Assembly: GCA_030840445.1 (NCBI GenBank)
Contig: JAVEEN010000072.1
Span: 1 to 39,562, forward strand
Length of the DNA stretch: 39,562 nt
Reading direction: 5' to 3'
Source: Pseudonocardiales bacterium
GTDB taxonomy: Bacteria > Actinomycetota > Actinomycetes > Mycobacteriales > Jatrophihabitantaceae
The position numbers and the translations under genes were made by a program. Below are positions 1 to 8,046 of this stretch, piece by piece (the first letter of the stretch is position 1; every line of letters begins with the position of its first letter). A model generated the notes under the pieces. That model was not told the origin of the DNA. It was given only the letters and a program-made list of their open reading frames with translations, and did no database searches.

Positions 1-631
1 CGATGCCCGCCTGGAACGCCGGCAGCTCCACTGCGGCCAGCTCCGCCCGGCTGCGGTCGAGCACGGCCACCTCGTGATGCGAGTCGGCGCGGGTGGCCCC
101 GTGACCCGGAAAGTGCTTGAGACAGGCCGCGATTCCGGTGCGCTGCAATCCCCGCACCGCGGCCGCGACCTGCTCGGCGACCACACCGGGGTCGTCGCCG
201 AAGGCCCGCAGGCCGATGACCGGATTCAGCGGGTCGACGTTGACGTCGGCGACCGGAGCCTGGTTCAGCGTCACGCCGGCTGCCGCGAGCCGGACCCCGA
301 TGGCCGCATGCAGCTCCTCGGTCACGCTGATGTCTCCGAGCTGACCGAGCGCGGCGGCGCCGGGCGAGCTGCTCCCGCGCACGGTGTCCAACCGGGTGAC
401 ATCGCCACCCTCCTCGTCGGCGGCGATCACGATCTCGCGGCCGGCCGCGCCTCGCAGCCGGTCGGTGAGATCGGCGACACCGGTACCGTCGCCGACATTG
501 GATCCGAACAGCACGACACCGCCCAGACCGGACTCGAGTGCGCTGAGCAACCACGGTGGCGGGGTCGGGCCGACGTAGCCCAGCAGTGTGCAGGACAGCG
601 CCAGCCGGCGGACCTCGGGATCGATCGACAC
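1..631 (-). CDS. GH3 beta-N-acetylhexosaminidase (NagZ-like), 5' part only
   Basis: The reading frame gives about 210 N-terminal residues and runs off the left edge, so the C-terminus is missing. It shows GH3/NagZ hallmarks: a DEEGGDVTRL block (NagZ usually has D-x-E-G-G-R-V), an APVADVN segment, and KHFPGHGATRADSHHEV, which holds the Lys-His pair and the Asp-x-His loop that supplies the NagZ acid/base. The family cleaves terminal beta-linked GlcNAc from chitin oligomers or muropeptides. I start it at GTG 629-631, because GGGAG lies 5 nt upstream and the next residues (SIDPEVRRLAL) begin the fold. There is no signal peptide at this start, suggesting a cytoplasmic enzyme. It is divergent from dasR, and a dre-like box lies in its leader, so control by that regulator is likely. 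Substrate is not fixed by sequence. Confidence 0.9.
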   Translation of the reverse strand, partial: MSIDPEVRRLALSCTLLGYVGPTPPPWLLSALESGLGGVVLFGSNVGDGTGVADLTDRLRGAAGREIVIAADEEGGDVTRLDTVRGSSSPGAAALGQLGDISVTEELHAAIGVRLAAAGVTLNQAPVADVNVDPLNPVIGLRAFGDDPGVVAEQVAAAVRGLQRTGIAACLKHFPGHGATRADSHHEVAVLDRSRAELAAVELPAFQAGI

Positions 632-647
632 ATGAACTCCCGATGCA

Positions 648-663
648 AATGGACTAGACAACT
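648..663. promoter_or_regulatory. dre-like operator (DasR-responsive element)
   Basis: The 12-bp core TGGACTAGACAA (650-661) matches the DasR core TGGTCTAGACCA at 10 of 12 positions, and the 16-bp site matches ACTGGTCTAGACCACT at 13 of 16. It lies between the predicted -10 and the start codon of the GH3 gene, and a DasR homologue is encoded 135 bp away. A 10/12 match is expected about once in 40 kb by chance, so the placement carries the argument. Confidence 0.75.
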
Positions 664-666
664 CTG

Positions 667-696
667 ATACTGTCCGACACTGAAACGCCTTGTCAA
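667..696 (-). promoter_or_regulatory. Predicted sigma70-type promoter for the GH3 gene
   Basis: On the minus strand a perfect -35 TTGACA (696-691) is followed after 18 bp by CAGTAT (672-667). The start point would fall near 660, inside or next to the dre-like box at 648-663, which would let a bound repressor block initiation. The -35 is a perfect consensus; the -10 is only a partial match. Confidence 0.6.
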
Positions 697-797
697 TGGT
701 GTGACCTGATGGCTGCCCGCCCCGGTAGTCTTTCGCTATCAGCTGCATTGCCCCGAGCGGCACGCTCAGGGGAATCCAGCGTCGTGAAAGGGGAGAA

Positions 798-1532
798 GTG
801 GTTCTCGACGTCAACCACCAAGCCTTACGCGAACCCAAGTACTACCAGGTCAAGCGGCACTTGCTGCAGCTGATCGACACCCTGGCGCCGGGCAGCCTGG
901 TGCCGACCGAGCGCATCCTCACAGTTGAACTCGCAACGTCGCGGACGACCGTCCGGCAGGCGCTCAGCGAGCTCGTGGGCGAGGGTCGGCTGGTACGCCG
1001 GCAGGGTTCGGGAACCTACGTCGCGGAGCCGAAGATCGCCTGGCCTCTACACCTGTCCAGCTTCACCGAGCAGTCGGCGGCGGCGGGCTATTCGGCCAGC
1101 ACGCAGCTGCTCGACGCGGTGCGCGAGCGCGCCAGCGACGACCTCGCCGCCCGGTTGGCGATCAAGCCGGCCGCGGCGGTCTACTGCATCGAGCGGCTCC
1201 GCCTGGTGGACGGAACCCCGATGGCGGTCGAGACCTCCTACCTGTCCGCGGCGCGATTCCCCGGGCTGATCGGCCACGTCCGCAAGACCTCATCGCTGTA
1301 CCGGGTGCTTGCTGAGGTGTACGACACGGCGCCGGTGAACGCCGAGGAGACCATCGAGACGGCCGCCGCATCGCCACGCGAGGCCGAGCTGCTCAACACC
1401 GACACGGGGTCACCGATGCTGGTTCTCGGACGGCACAGTTTCGACGCCGAAGGCGTGCCGATCGAGTGGGTACACAGTTGGTACCGGGGCGACCGCTATG
1501 TGTTCGTGGCCAAGCTTTCGAGCGGTCGCTGA
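798..1532 (+). CDS. dasR: GntR/HutC-family regulator, DasR-like
   Basis: This 244-aa protein has an N-terminal GntR winged helix-turn-helix (about residues 12-78, with PTERILTVELATSRTTVRQAL and VRRQGSGTYVAEPK) and a C-terminal UTRA effector domain (about 95-238, with MAVETSYLSAARFPGL, SLYRVLAEVYD, EETIETAAASPREAELL and EWVHSWYRGDRYVFVAKL). It resembles Streptomyces DasR nearly end to end, including the UTRA signature. DasR represses GlcNAc and chitin uptake and catabolism and is released by GlcN-6-phosphate. The start is GTG with an AAAGG/GGAG purine run just upstream. It is divergent from a GH3 hexosaminidase that carries a dre-like box, which supports the call. No second clear dre box lies before its own start, so autoregulation is not evident. 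Confidence 0.88.
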   Translation: MVLDVNHQALREPKYYQVKRHLLQLIDTLAPGSLVPTERILTVELATSRTTVRQALSELVGEGRLVRRQGSGTYVAEPKIAWPLHLSSFTEQSAAAGYSASTQLLDAVRERASDDLAARLAIKPAAAVYCIERLRLVDGTPMAVETSYLSAARFPGLIGHVRKTSSLYRVLAEVYDTAPVNAEETIETAAASPREAELLNTDTGSPMLVLGRHSFDAEGVPIEWVHSWYRGDRYVFVAKLSSGR

Positions 1533-1586
1533 TCGCCGAACCTGCGGTTCGGAGGTCCTGCTCGCGGGCCGATGGCCATTGCAGGC

Positions 1587-1592
1587 CATGAT
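1587..1592 (+). promoter_or_regulatory. Possible -10 box of a leaderless gene
   Basis: CATGAT ends 6 nt before the GTG at 1599. No convincing -35 is seen, and this is the weakest of the leaderless candidates in the window. Confidence 0.3.
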
Positions 1593-1598
1593 GGGTGA

Positions 1599-2132
1599 GT
1601 GCTGGTTACCAATCATGCGCTGGCCGGCGCCGCGATCGGCGCCCTGACACGCAATCCCGCGATCGCGTTCGGCGTCGGCGTGGCGAGCCATTTCGGCATG
1701 GATGCGCTGCCGCATTGGGGCCCTGGCGGCGACCGCTCGCACTTCATGCGGATCGCCGTCCGCGACGGTCTGGCCGGCTTGGGCGTCCTTGCGGCCGTCA
1801 CGGCAATGCACAGCCCGCCCGCACGGTGGTCGATGCTGGCCGGCGCCCTCGGAGCGGTTATCCCCGACCTCGACAAGCCGTACTACGAGCTGACCGGACG
1901 GCAGCTCTGGCCGGTCGCGGTCAATCGCTTTCACACCGTCATCCAGCGCGAGTCGCCCCAGCGGATGCCGGTCGAGCTTGCTGCCATGGTCGTGCTCGGC
2001 GGCCTGGTTCGACGGCTCGGCATTGTTCGCGGCGGGCGCGCGACGGTCAGATCGCGGCGACGCCAAACCGGAACGCCGGCCGTGCCCGAAAGTTCCGTCA
2101 AGAGGCTTGCGTACCCCAAACGTCCACGTTAA
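1599..2132 (+). CDS. Small membrane-associated protein, hydrolase-like, function unknown
   Basis: This 177-aa protein has hydrophobic segments near residues 8-32, 55-72 and 78-92, and a basic C-terminal tail (about 140-177). His residues sit in patterns that recall membrane metal-dependent hydrolases of the YdjM type: NHALAGAAIG at the start, then SHFGMDALPHW, then PDLDKPYYELTG. The combination of a His near the N-terminus with H-x-x-x-D-x-x-x-H is suggestive but not diagnostic. The start GTG was chosen because it begins this conserved-looking segment and follows a possible -10 box by 6 nt. It is convergent with helD, 138 bp away. I would annotate it only as a hypothetical membrane protein. 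Confidence 0.7.
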   Translation: MLVTNHALAGAAIGALTRNPAIAFGVGVASHFGMDALPHWGPGGDRSHFMRIAVRDGLAGLGVLAAVTAMHSPPARWSMLAGALGAVIPDLDKPYYELTGRQLWPVAVNRFHTVIQRESPQRMPVELAAMVVLGGLVRRLGIVRGGRATVRSRRRQTGTPAVPESSVKRLAYPKRPR

Positions 2133-2270
2133 CCTCCGCCTTCGCCTTCGTTGAGTGCGCTAGACCCCGTTGTCTCGACGATGGGCTGACCCGAGCGCAC
2201 GATATCGAAGACTCGTCAACGTGCCCGCCGATGTCACCGAAAACCGCGACCCGACCCGGACGCGCAGCGG

Positions 2271-4535
2271 TCACGACGAGGTGCCGGTCATGCCCGCCGG
2301 CAGCGTCGAGCTGTACAGCACGATCAGCCGCTGAGTCGGACGCGTGACCGCGACATACAGGTCATTGATGCCCTGGCTGGATTCGCCCACGATCTCGGCC
2401 GGCTCCACCACGATGACCACGTCGAATTCCAGGCCCTTGGATTCGCGGGCCGTCAGCACGGACAGCCCCACCGTCGCCGCCGCTGCCGGATCGACGAAGT
2501 CATCGCTGCGGGCGAAACCGGTCAGCTCGGCGTCGAGGCCGTCCTGCCAAGTATGCGGGGCAACCACCGCGATCCGCCCCGCGGACATCCTGTCGAATTC
2601 AGCCTGCACGGTTGCGCGAACCGCAGCCAGATCCCGTCGCCCGATGGGCTCCAGCAACGGCTCATAGTTACCCGCACGTGCCGATTCCGCCGGTGAGAAC
2701 TGCACACCGGCGCGCTCGAGAAGCCGATCGGCCATCTTCATCACACGCCCAGGGGTGCGGTAGTTGACGCTCAACTCCTCGGTGCGCCACCTGTTTCCCA
2801 CGTATGGCTCGAGCATCTCACCCCAGGAACGCGCGCCGGCGGGAGAGCCGGTCTGCGCGGTGTCGCCAACCACGGTCATCGAGCGGGACGGGCACCGCCG
2901 CATCAGCATGCGCCATTGCATGGCCGACAGTTCCTGGGCCTCGTCCACGACGATGTGCGCATAGACCCACGCGCGCTCCTCCCAGGCCCGGTCCGCGATC
3001 GATCGACGCCGTCCGCTGCCGCCCAGATATCGCTCTGCGAGCACGTCGGCCGTGGTCACCGCCTCGGACTCCCCGGTGAGCTCACCCGCCAGATCCAGCA
3101 CCCGGCCGGCGTACTCGACCTCGTAGCCCCGCTCCACGGCCGCCCGGGCTGCCGCGAGTTGAGCCGGCTCCTCGTCCTCACCGAGTAGTTCGGCCAGCTC
3201 GTCCAGTAGCGCGACATCCTCCGGTGACCACGGTGCATCGCGGTCACGCCGCAACCGCCGCCGTTCGGACGGGGGTAGCTGTGGTGCGGCTGCATCCAAC
3301 CGGGCCGGATCTGCATACAAGTCCCGCAGCACACCTTCGGGAGTCAGGGGCATCCAGCACAGGTTGACCTCCCGTCGTACGGCCGGCGAATCGCGCAGGG
3401 CAGTGAGAAACTCGTCCCGGTTCTCCGTCGCCAGTTCAGTCCCGATCGCCTCGGCCAACCGTCGCGCCAAGGCCTCCAGGATCGCCTTGACGAACACCAC
3501 CCGAGCCAAGTTGTGCGGTTTTCGCGAACCCCTGGCGCGGTATCTGGCCGCCGCCACGTCATCCGGAGTCAGGCTGATCCGGGTTCCGTCGATGTTGAGT
3601 TCGCGCGGCGATTCGGGCACCCGTTGTCGCTGAGACACGGCGCGGGTGAGCACCTTCACCATATCCGGACGGCCCTTTGTCACACTGACGTCCGGGGCTT
3701 CCTCGGCGGTCGCGTCGACGCCGGGGTACAGCTGACCGGTCGTGGACATCAGCACCCCGGTCTCGCCGAGGCTGGGCAGTACCTGCTCGATGTACTTGAG
3801 GAAGCGATGGTTCGGGCCGACCAGCAAGACGCCTGAGGACGCGATGCGTTCGCGGTGTTCATAGAGCAGGTACGCCAATCGATGCAAGGCGACGGCCGTC
3901 TTGCCGGTTCCCGGACCACCCTGCACGACCAGCACACCCGGCATCGGGGCCCGGATGATCCGGTCCTGCTCGGCCTGAATGGTGGCTACGATGTCGGCCA
4001 TCCGGCCGGTGCGCGAGGTGTTCATGGCGAGCATCAGCGCACCGTCACCGTCGATGGTGGTCGCGTTCAGGCCGGAGGCGGCGAAGGCGTCGAGGTCGAG
4101 GATCTCGTCGTGCAGGTCGGTGACCCGTCGCCCCGAGGTGATCAGGTGCCGGCGACTGATTGCCTCGTGCGGGTCGGCCGTGGTGGCCCGATAGAAAGCC
4201 TGGGCGGCCGGCGCCCGCCAGTCGAGCAACAGGCGAGCGCCGGTGTCGTCGGCGAGACCGACCCGGCCGACATAGCGTCGGGACGCATCGGCCATGTCCA
4301 GTCGTCCGAAGCACAGCCGGTCCTCGACCGCGTTGAGCCGCTGCACCCGCTCGCTGTGCAGCGCGATGAAGGCGTCCCGTTCGGTGATCGCCGCGGGCGT
4401 CCTGGTGGTGGTCGAGGTACGGGCCGACACCAAGGCCGCGGCGACCTGTGCCCGCAGTTCGTCCAGCCGTTCGTAGAAGTCGGTCACCGTCTGCTGCTCG
4501 TGCGCGAGTTCGGCGGAGAAGCTGGTTTCGGTCAA
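2271..4535 (-). CDS. helD: HelD-type superfamily 1 ATPase (RNA polymerase-associated)
   Basis: The 754-aa product has the UvrD/Rep-like SF1 core: Walker A GGPGTGKT (about residues 206-213), Walker B VVDEAQE (about 529), GDTAQTG, a motif IV-like VNYRTP, ARESKGLEFDVVIVVEP and a final YVAVTRPTQRLIVLY. A charged N-terminal coiled-coil arm (EQQTVTDFYERLDELRAQV) and a long insert between the Walker motifs (DAPWSPEDVALLDELAELL) are typical of HelD. HelD proteins enter the RNA polymerase channels and use ATP to release stalled or inactive polymerase. I chose TTG 4535 because GGGAGA lies just upstream and a -10-like TATGTT (4612-4607) would start the transcript near 4600, after the in-frame ATG at 4604. 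Starting at that ATG would add 23 residues with no HelD-like character. It is divergent from a DNA polymerase gene. Confidence 0.88.
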   Translation of the reverse strand: MTETSFSAELAHEQQTVTDFYERLDELRAQVAAALVSARTSTTTRTPAAITERDAFIALHSERVQRLNAVEDRLCFGRLDMADASRRYVGRVGLADDTGARLLLDWRAPAAQAFYRATTADPHEAISRRHLITSGRRVTDLHDEILDLDAFAASGLNATTIDGDGALMLAMNTSRTGRMADIVATIQAEQDRIIRAPMPGVLVVQGGPGTGKTAVALHRLAYLLYEHRERIASSGVLLVGPNHRFLKYIEQVLPSLGETGVLMSTTGQLYPGVDATAEEAPDVSVTKGRPDMVKVLTRAVSQRQRVPESPRELNIDGTRISLTPDDVAAARYRARGSRKPHNLARVVFVKAILEALARRLAEAIGTELATENRDEFLTALRDSPAVRREVNLCWMPLTPEGVLRDLYADPARLDAAAPQLPPSERRRLRRDRDAPWSPEDVALLDELAELLGEDEEPAQLAAARAAVERGYEVEYAGRVLDLAGELTGESEAVTTADVLAERYLGGSGRRRSIADRAWEERAWVYAHIVVDEAQELSAMQWRMLMRRCPSRSMTVVGDTAQTGSPAGARSWGEMLEPYVGNRWRTEELSVNYRTPGRVMKMADRLLERAGVQFSPAESARAGNYEPLLEPIGRRDLAAVRATVQAEFDRMSAGRIAVVAPHTWQDGLDAELTGFARSDDFVDPAAAATVGLSVLTARESKGLEFDVVIVVEPAEIVGESSQGINDLYVAVTRPTQRLIVLYSSTLPAGMTGTSS

Positions 4536-4660
4536 GGTTCTCCCGGGTACGCACCTCAGGACCGAGCCGCCTGGGTGGCGGATGTGGTCGGACCGGATGG
4601 ACATCCAACATAGTCGGCACGACCCAAGGCCGCGGGATGAGGCCCCGATCGTCCGCTGCC

Positions 4661-4666
4661 TAGACT
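4661..4666 (+). promoter_or_regulatory. -10 box of a leaderless gene (DNA polymerase)
   Basis: TAGACT ends 6 nt before the GTG at 4673, so the transcript would begin at or next to the start codon. No ribosome binding site precedes the GTG. The -35 region is not recognisable. Confidence 0.5.
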
Positions 4667-4672
4667 CGACAG

Positions 4673-6499
4673 GTGGCCGATCCCGAGGTTGTCGGTGACA
4701 CGGAGCAGCATGCGAGCGTGCACACCGACCCGGCGGCCTTGCTGGGCGAACTACACGACCTCGGGGTCCGACGCGGCGATGCGCTGGCCTTGACCATCCG
4801 GCCCGGTACGGGATTGGGCCTCGGACTCATCGGCCCAACCTGCCGAGCCTTGATCACGTCCCGACCGCAAGCAGCGGTGGCCTTGATCGAACAAGAACTG
4901 CGACCACGCTGGATCTGGTGGGACAACACGACGCCGAGCGTGCTGCTCGGCCAGAGCGGCGGCAGCGTCCGGACGGCGACCTGCTGGGATCTGTCCGCGG
5001 TGCATCGCCTCATCTATGGCGGGTGGCGGACCGATCCGGGCCGCATCTGGGCGGCGTTGCACGGTTTGAGCGATGAATCAATTCCTGGCACCGGGCAACT
5101 GGATCTGCTCGGCCACACCGGTGACGAGGGCGGCGACCTCGAGGATCCCATTCAGACCGATGGCCATCTGCGTCCAGAGTGGGCCAGTGGTGGTTGGACC
5201 CGCGGCCCCGATCGATGGTCCGGGTGGGCGGCGATCGCCGTCCGGGCCTATCTGCTGCAGCGCGAGCGGTTGACTGCGCCCGGACGTCGGGGTGGCGGCA
5301 CCGGTCGCGCCCTGGCAACGGCCCGGTCGGAGTCGGCTGCCGAATTGCTCTGTGCGGAAATGGGTTTCGACGGATTGCCCGTGGACCTCGACCGAGCGCA
5401 GCAGTTGCTCGCCTCGTTCATCGGGCCCCGCCCGCGAGATGCCGAGGATGCACAACTCAATCGTGCCCGGCGCGACGACGCGGTCAAGCAGCATGTTCCC
5501 GGAATCGAGGTCGATCTCCGGAGCCCGTCGCAGGTCAAGGCCATGCTGCTGCGGGTAGGCATCGACGTGCCCAACACTCGATCCTGGCGCTTGGAGGTTT
5601 TCCGCGGCGCGCATCCGGTGGTTGATGCCTTGCTGACCTGGCGCAGGGCAGAGCGATTCGCCACCACCTACGGCTATGACTGGCTGGACAAGCAGGTCGG
5701 GGCCGACGGACGGATGCGCGGCACCTGGACCGGCTGTGATGGCGGGGCCGGCCGGATGACGGCCTCCGCCGGATTGCACAGCATGCCGGCTGAGCTTCGG
5801 CCGGCCGTTGCTGCAACCGAGGGGCATGTGCTGGTTCGCGCCGACCTCGGGCAGATCGAACCCCGGGTGCTGGCCGGGGTATCCGGTGATCATGCCCTGG
5901 CGACAGCGACCCAGGACGACGATCTCTACGCACCGGTCGCGTCGCGTCTCGGTGTCGATCGGCCGGTGGCCAAGGTTGCGGTCCTGGCCGCGATGTACGG
6001 CCAGACCTCAGGAGCGGCCGGCGAGGCGCTGAAGGGCCTCGAGTCGGCCTATCCCGTCGCGATGCGCTATCTCAGGACCGCCTACGAGGCCGGACGCACG
6101 GGACGAGACGTGCACACTTACGGTGGCCGCCTGGTGCGCATGTGGCCCACGCCGGCCGGCTTGGACGAACAGCAGGAACGGGCCAATGTGGCGGGTCGCG
6201 GTCGGTATGCCCGTAACGCGGTGATCCAGGGCGCCGCGGCGGAGTTCTTCAAGGCGTGGGCGGTGACCGTGCGCTCCCGCGGCTCAGCCCTGGCCGCCCA
6301 GATCGTGTTATGCCTACACGACGAACTGTTGGTGCACGCGCCTGAGGAAAACGGCGATGCGGTGGCCCGGTTACTGAAAGATTGTCTCGCGGAGTCCGCG
6401 GCTGGTTGGCTGACCGCGCCGATCTCCGGGAAAGCACCGCCGGTGCGATTCGTCGCGGACGTCAGCGTCATCCACCGCTGGTCCGAAGCCAAGGACTAA
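4673..6499 (+). CDS. A-family DNA polymerase with degenerate exonuclease domain
   Basis: This 608-aa protein carries all three polymerase A motifs: motif A VRADLGQIEPRVLA with Asp391, motif B (O-helix) RPVAKVAVLAAMYG with Arg430, Lys434 and Tyr442, and motif C CLHDELLVHAP with His549-Asp550-Glu551. There is no 5'-nuclease domain, so it is not the housekeeping Pol I (about 900 aa). The N-terminal 200 residues align in layout to the 3'-5' exonuclease fold (RPRWIWWDN...CWDLSAVHRLI), but the DxE, NxxxD and YxxxD metal-binding motifs are not visible. Members of this actinobacterial group are often named bifunctional 3'-5' exonuclease/polymerase. I expect template-directed synthesis without proofreading, perhaps in repair. 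The GTG start is leaderless. The gene is convergent with the EAL-GAF gene, with only 4 bp between stops. Confidence 0.88.
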   Translation: MADPEVVGDTEQHASVHTDPAALLGELHDLGVRRGDALALTIRPGTGLGLGLIGPTCRALITSRPQAAVALIEQELRPRWIWWDNTTPSVLLGQSGGSVRTATCWDLSAVHRLIYGGWRTDPGRIWAALHGLSDESIPGTGQLDLLGHTGDEGGDLEDPIQTDGHLRPEWASGGWTRGPDRWSGWAAIAVRAYLLQRERLTAPGRRGGGTGRALATARSESAAELLCAEMGFDGLPVDLDRAQQLLASFIGPRPRDAEDAQLNRARRDDAVKQHVPGIEVDLRSPSQVKAMLLRVGIDVPNTRSWRLEVFRGAHPVVDALLTWRRAERFATTYGYDWLDKQVGADGRMRGTWTGCDGGAGRMTASAGLHSMPAELRPAVAATEGHVLVRADLGQIEPRVLAGVSGDHALATATQDDDLYAPVASRLGVDRPVAKVAVLAAMYGQTSGAAGEALKGLESAYPVAMRYLRTAYEAGRTGRDVHTYGGRLVRMWPTPAGLDEQQERANVAGRGRYARNAVIQGAAAEFFKAWAVTVRSRGSALAAQIVLCLHDELLVHAPEENGDAVARLLKDCLAESAAGWLTAPISGKAPPVRFVADVSVIHRWSEAKD

Positions 6500-6503
6500 C
6501 CAG

Positions 6504-7820
6504 TCAGAGGCTGAGAACGGACCGATCACTCGCGGCCGTGATCGGGCTACGGCTCGGCATCCTGAGCAGCACGCTGGCGATGTGCTCGGAGAGGATCCGG
6601 GCCTGGGCCATGTCGTGTCCGCTCCAGCGACGATGGGTACGGTGCCGGAACTCGAGCAGGCCCAGTCGCCTGCCTCTGCCGATGACAGGTGTCAACAACA
6701 GGCTCTCGACGCCGTCCGTCTGCATGAAGCAGCGCTCCGCAGCGTCTGCAAGGGGATCCTGCAGGTGTGCCTCGGTCATCACACCGGTCTGCATCGCGTT
6801 GCGCGATGCGGGGTAATCGGCCAAGGCATAGAGGGCACCGTCCAGATCCTCACCGGAACAACTGATCTCGCGCAGGACGTCTCCCTCGAGAGTGGACAGC
6901 GCGATGATGTCGATACCGAGGCTGACCGAAGCCGCAACAAGTGCCGCTTGCAGATCGGCGGGCTGCACGCTGGCCGCCAGCGCCGCGGTGACGCTGCGGA
7001 TGCCGCTGCCCGATGCCACGGAGGGCACGCTGAGCTGATTGCGCATCAGTTCGCCGCGCGCGATCCGACAGGACTCCATCGCGTTGGGCAATTCCCACGG
7101 CAAGGTGGCCGACGGAGCACCGAGGTAATAGCCCTGGGCGAAGTCGACATCCAGTTCAGCGAGCGCAATCAGATCCTCGAGGCTCTCGACCCCTTCGCCG
7201 AGCACCTTCGCGCCGATCCGTCGGGAGAGGCTGACCAGCGCCTCGATCACCGCACTTTGCTCGATGCTGGCCCGAGCGCCGGTGACCAGTCCCCGGTCCA
7301 GCTTCACGAAGTCGGGACGCAGAGCGGTGAGCCGAAGCAATCCCGCGTAGCCGGTGCTGGCGTCGTCGATGGCGATCTTGGCACCGCGCTCGCGCAGCTC
7401 GTCGAGGGCGGTGCGAAGCGCCGAGAGATCGACCGAAGCGTGTTCTGTGACTTCGATCACAATTCCATTGAGGTCGCCTCGCAAGGCGGCTTGCACGTTG
7501 GGGTGCGCAAGTGCGTCCGGGCTGACATTCACCGTCAGGCTGATGTCGCCGGGGAGTTCCGAGCGCTTCTTACGCAGGGCGGCCCGCAGGCATGCGGCTT
7601 CCAACTCCGGTCCGCGCCCGGCGGCGTGCGCGAGGGCGAAGGTCTCCTCGACCGGGGTCCCAGGCTGGGAGGGGAAGCGAGCCAAAGCCTCTGCTGCTAC
7701 AAGGGTTCCGCTGGACACATCGACGATCGGCTGGAGCACCATATCGACCGCGCCGAACAATGACGCCGTGCGCCGGGACGAGGTCGCGGCAAGGCGACTC
7801 GGGGGGCGTCTGAGATGCAT
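6504..7820 (-). CDS. EAL-domain c-di-GMP phosphodiesterase with C-terminal GAF domain
   Basis: The 438-aa protein has an EAL domain (about residues 20-245) followed by a GAF-like domain (about 270-415). Catalytic positions are intact: the E-A-L of AEALARF (44-46), Asn98 in VNVSP, Glu123 in IEVTEH, Asp152-Asp153 in IDDASTGYAG, Lys173 in FVKLDR, Glu209 in GEGVES and Gln229 in AQGYY. It should therefore hydrolyse c-di-GMP to pGpG. No membrane segment or GGDEF domain is present. The GAF domain (ALVAASVSLGIDIIALSTLEGD...SLLLTPVIGRGRRLGLLEF) may sense a small ligand. The order EAL then GAF is the reverse of the common arrangement. The start ATG has GAGAGG 6 nt upstream. An inverted repeat lies over its predicted promoter. 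Confidence 0.9.
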   Translation of the reverse strand: MHLRRPPSRLAATSSRRTASLFGAVDMVLQPIVDVSSGTLVAAEALARFPSQPGTPVEETFALAHAAGRGPELEAACLRAALRKKRSELPGDISLTVNVSPDALAHPNVQAALRGDLNGIVIEVTEHASVDLSALRTALDELRERGAKIAIDDASTGYAGLLRLTALRPDFVKLDRGLVTGARASIEQSAVIEALVSLSRRIGAKVLGEGVESLEDLIALAELDVDFAQGYYLGAPSATLPWELPNAMESCRIARGELMRNQLSVPSVASGSGIRSVTAALAASVQPADLQAALVAASVSLGIDIIALSTLEGDVLREISCSGEDLDGALYALADYPASRNAMQTGVMTEAHLQDPLADAAERCFMQTDGVESLLLTPVIGRGRRLGLLEFRHRTHRRWSGHDMAQARILSEHIASVLLRMPSRSPITAASDRSVLSL

Positions 7821-7875
7821 AGCGAACCTCTCACTTGATCGTCAGACCCCCGACTGACTATCACCCCTGCTCCAG

Positions 7876-7906
7876 GGCTAACAGGAAATATACACAGGTG
7901 TTAGCC
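7876..7906. repeat. Inverted repeat over the EAL-GAF promoter region
   Basis: GGCTAACA (7876-7883) and TGTTAGCC (7899-7906) are perfect 8-bp arms with a 15-bp spacer. The spacer contains TATATT on the minus strand (7892-7887), the best -10 candidate for the EAL-GAF gene 7820. An operator for a dimeric regulator is possible, as is an RNA stem. About ten such 8-bp pairs are expected by chance in 40 kb, so only the placement makes it notable. Confidence 0.4.
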
Positions 7907-8033
7907 AAGTAAGGAAGACCCCGCGGCCAGCGAAACATATGGCCTCTGCCCCCGCCCCACGATGCGACACGCGGGTCTAGGCAGCACCGACTTCTGACCG
8001 ACCGCTGCACCGCCTGCGGGCAACTGCCGCGCC

Positions 8034-8039
8034 TAAGCT
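8034..8039 (+). promoter_or_regulatory. -10 box of a leaderless gene (aminopeptidase)
   Basis: TAAGCT ends 7 nt before the ATG at 8047 and no ribosome binding site lies between them. Confidence 0.5.
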
Positions 8040-8046
8040 TTCCGGC

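Noticed and set aside
696-710. TGGTGTGACCTG as a second dre box upstream of dasR.
   Set aside because: It matches the core poorly and has the wrong half-site spacing.
1410-2066. Long minus-strand frame over dasR and the following gene, and similar long antisense frames over sdhA (21061-23049) and mca.
   Set aside because: They are GC-skew shadows of well-supported genes and have no recognisable domains.
2155-2200. GTGCGCT...AGCGCAC as a terminator between the small membrane protein and helD genes.
   Set aside because: Arms are only 7 bp with a 32-nt loop and little inner pairing.
4536-4672. Rifamycin-responsive element of HelR-type genes upstream of helD.
   Set aside because: No GGGGCTTGC-type palindrome is present between helD and the polymerase gene, so a rifamycin-inducible HelR role is not supported by the leader.
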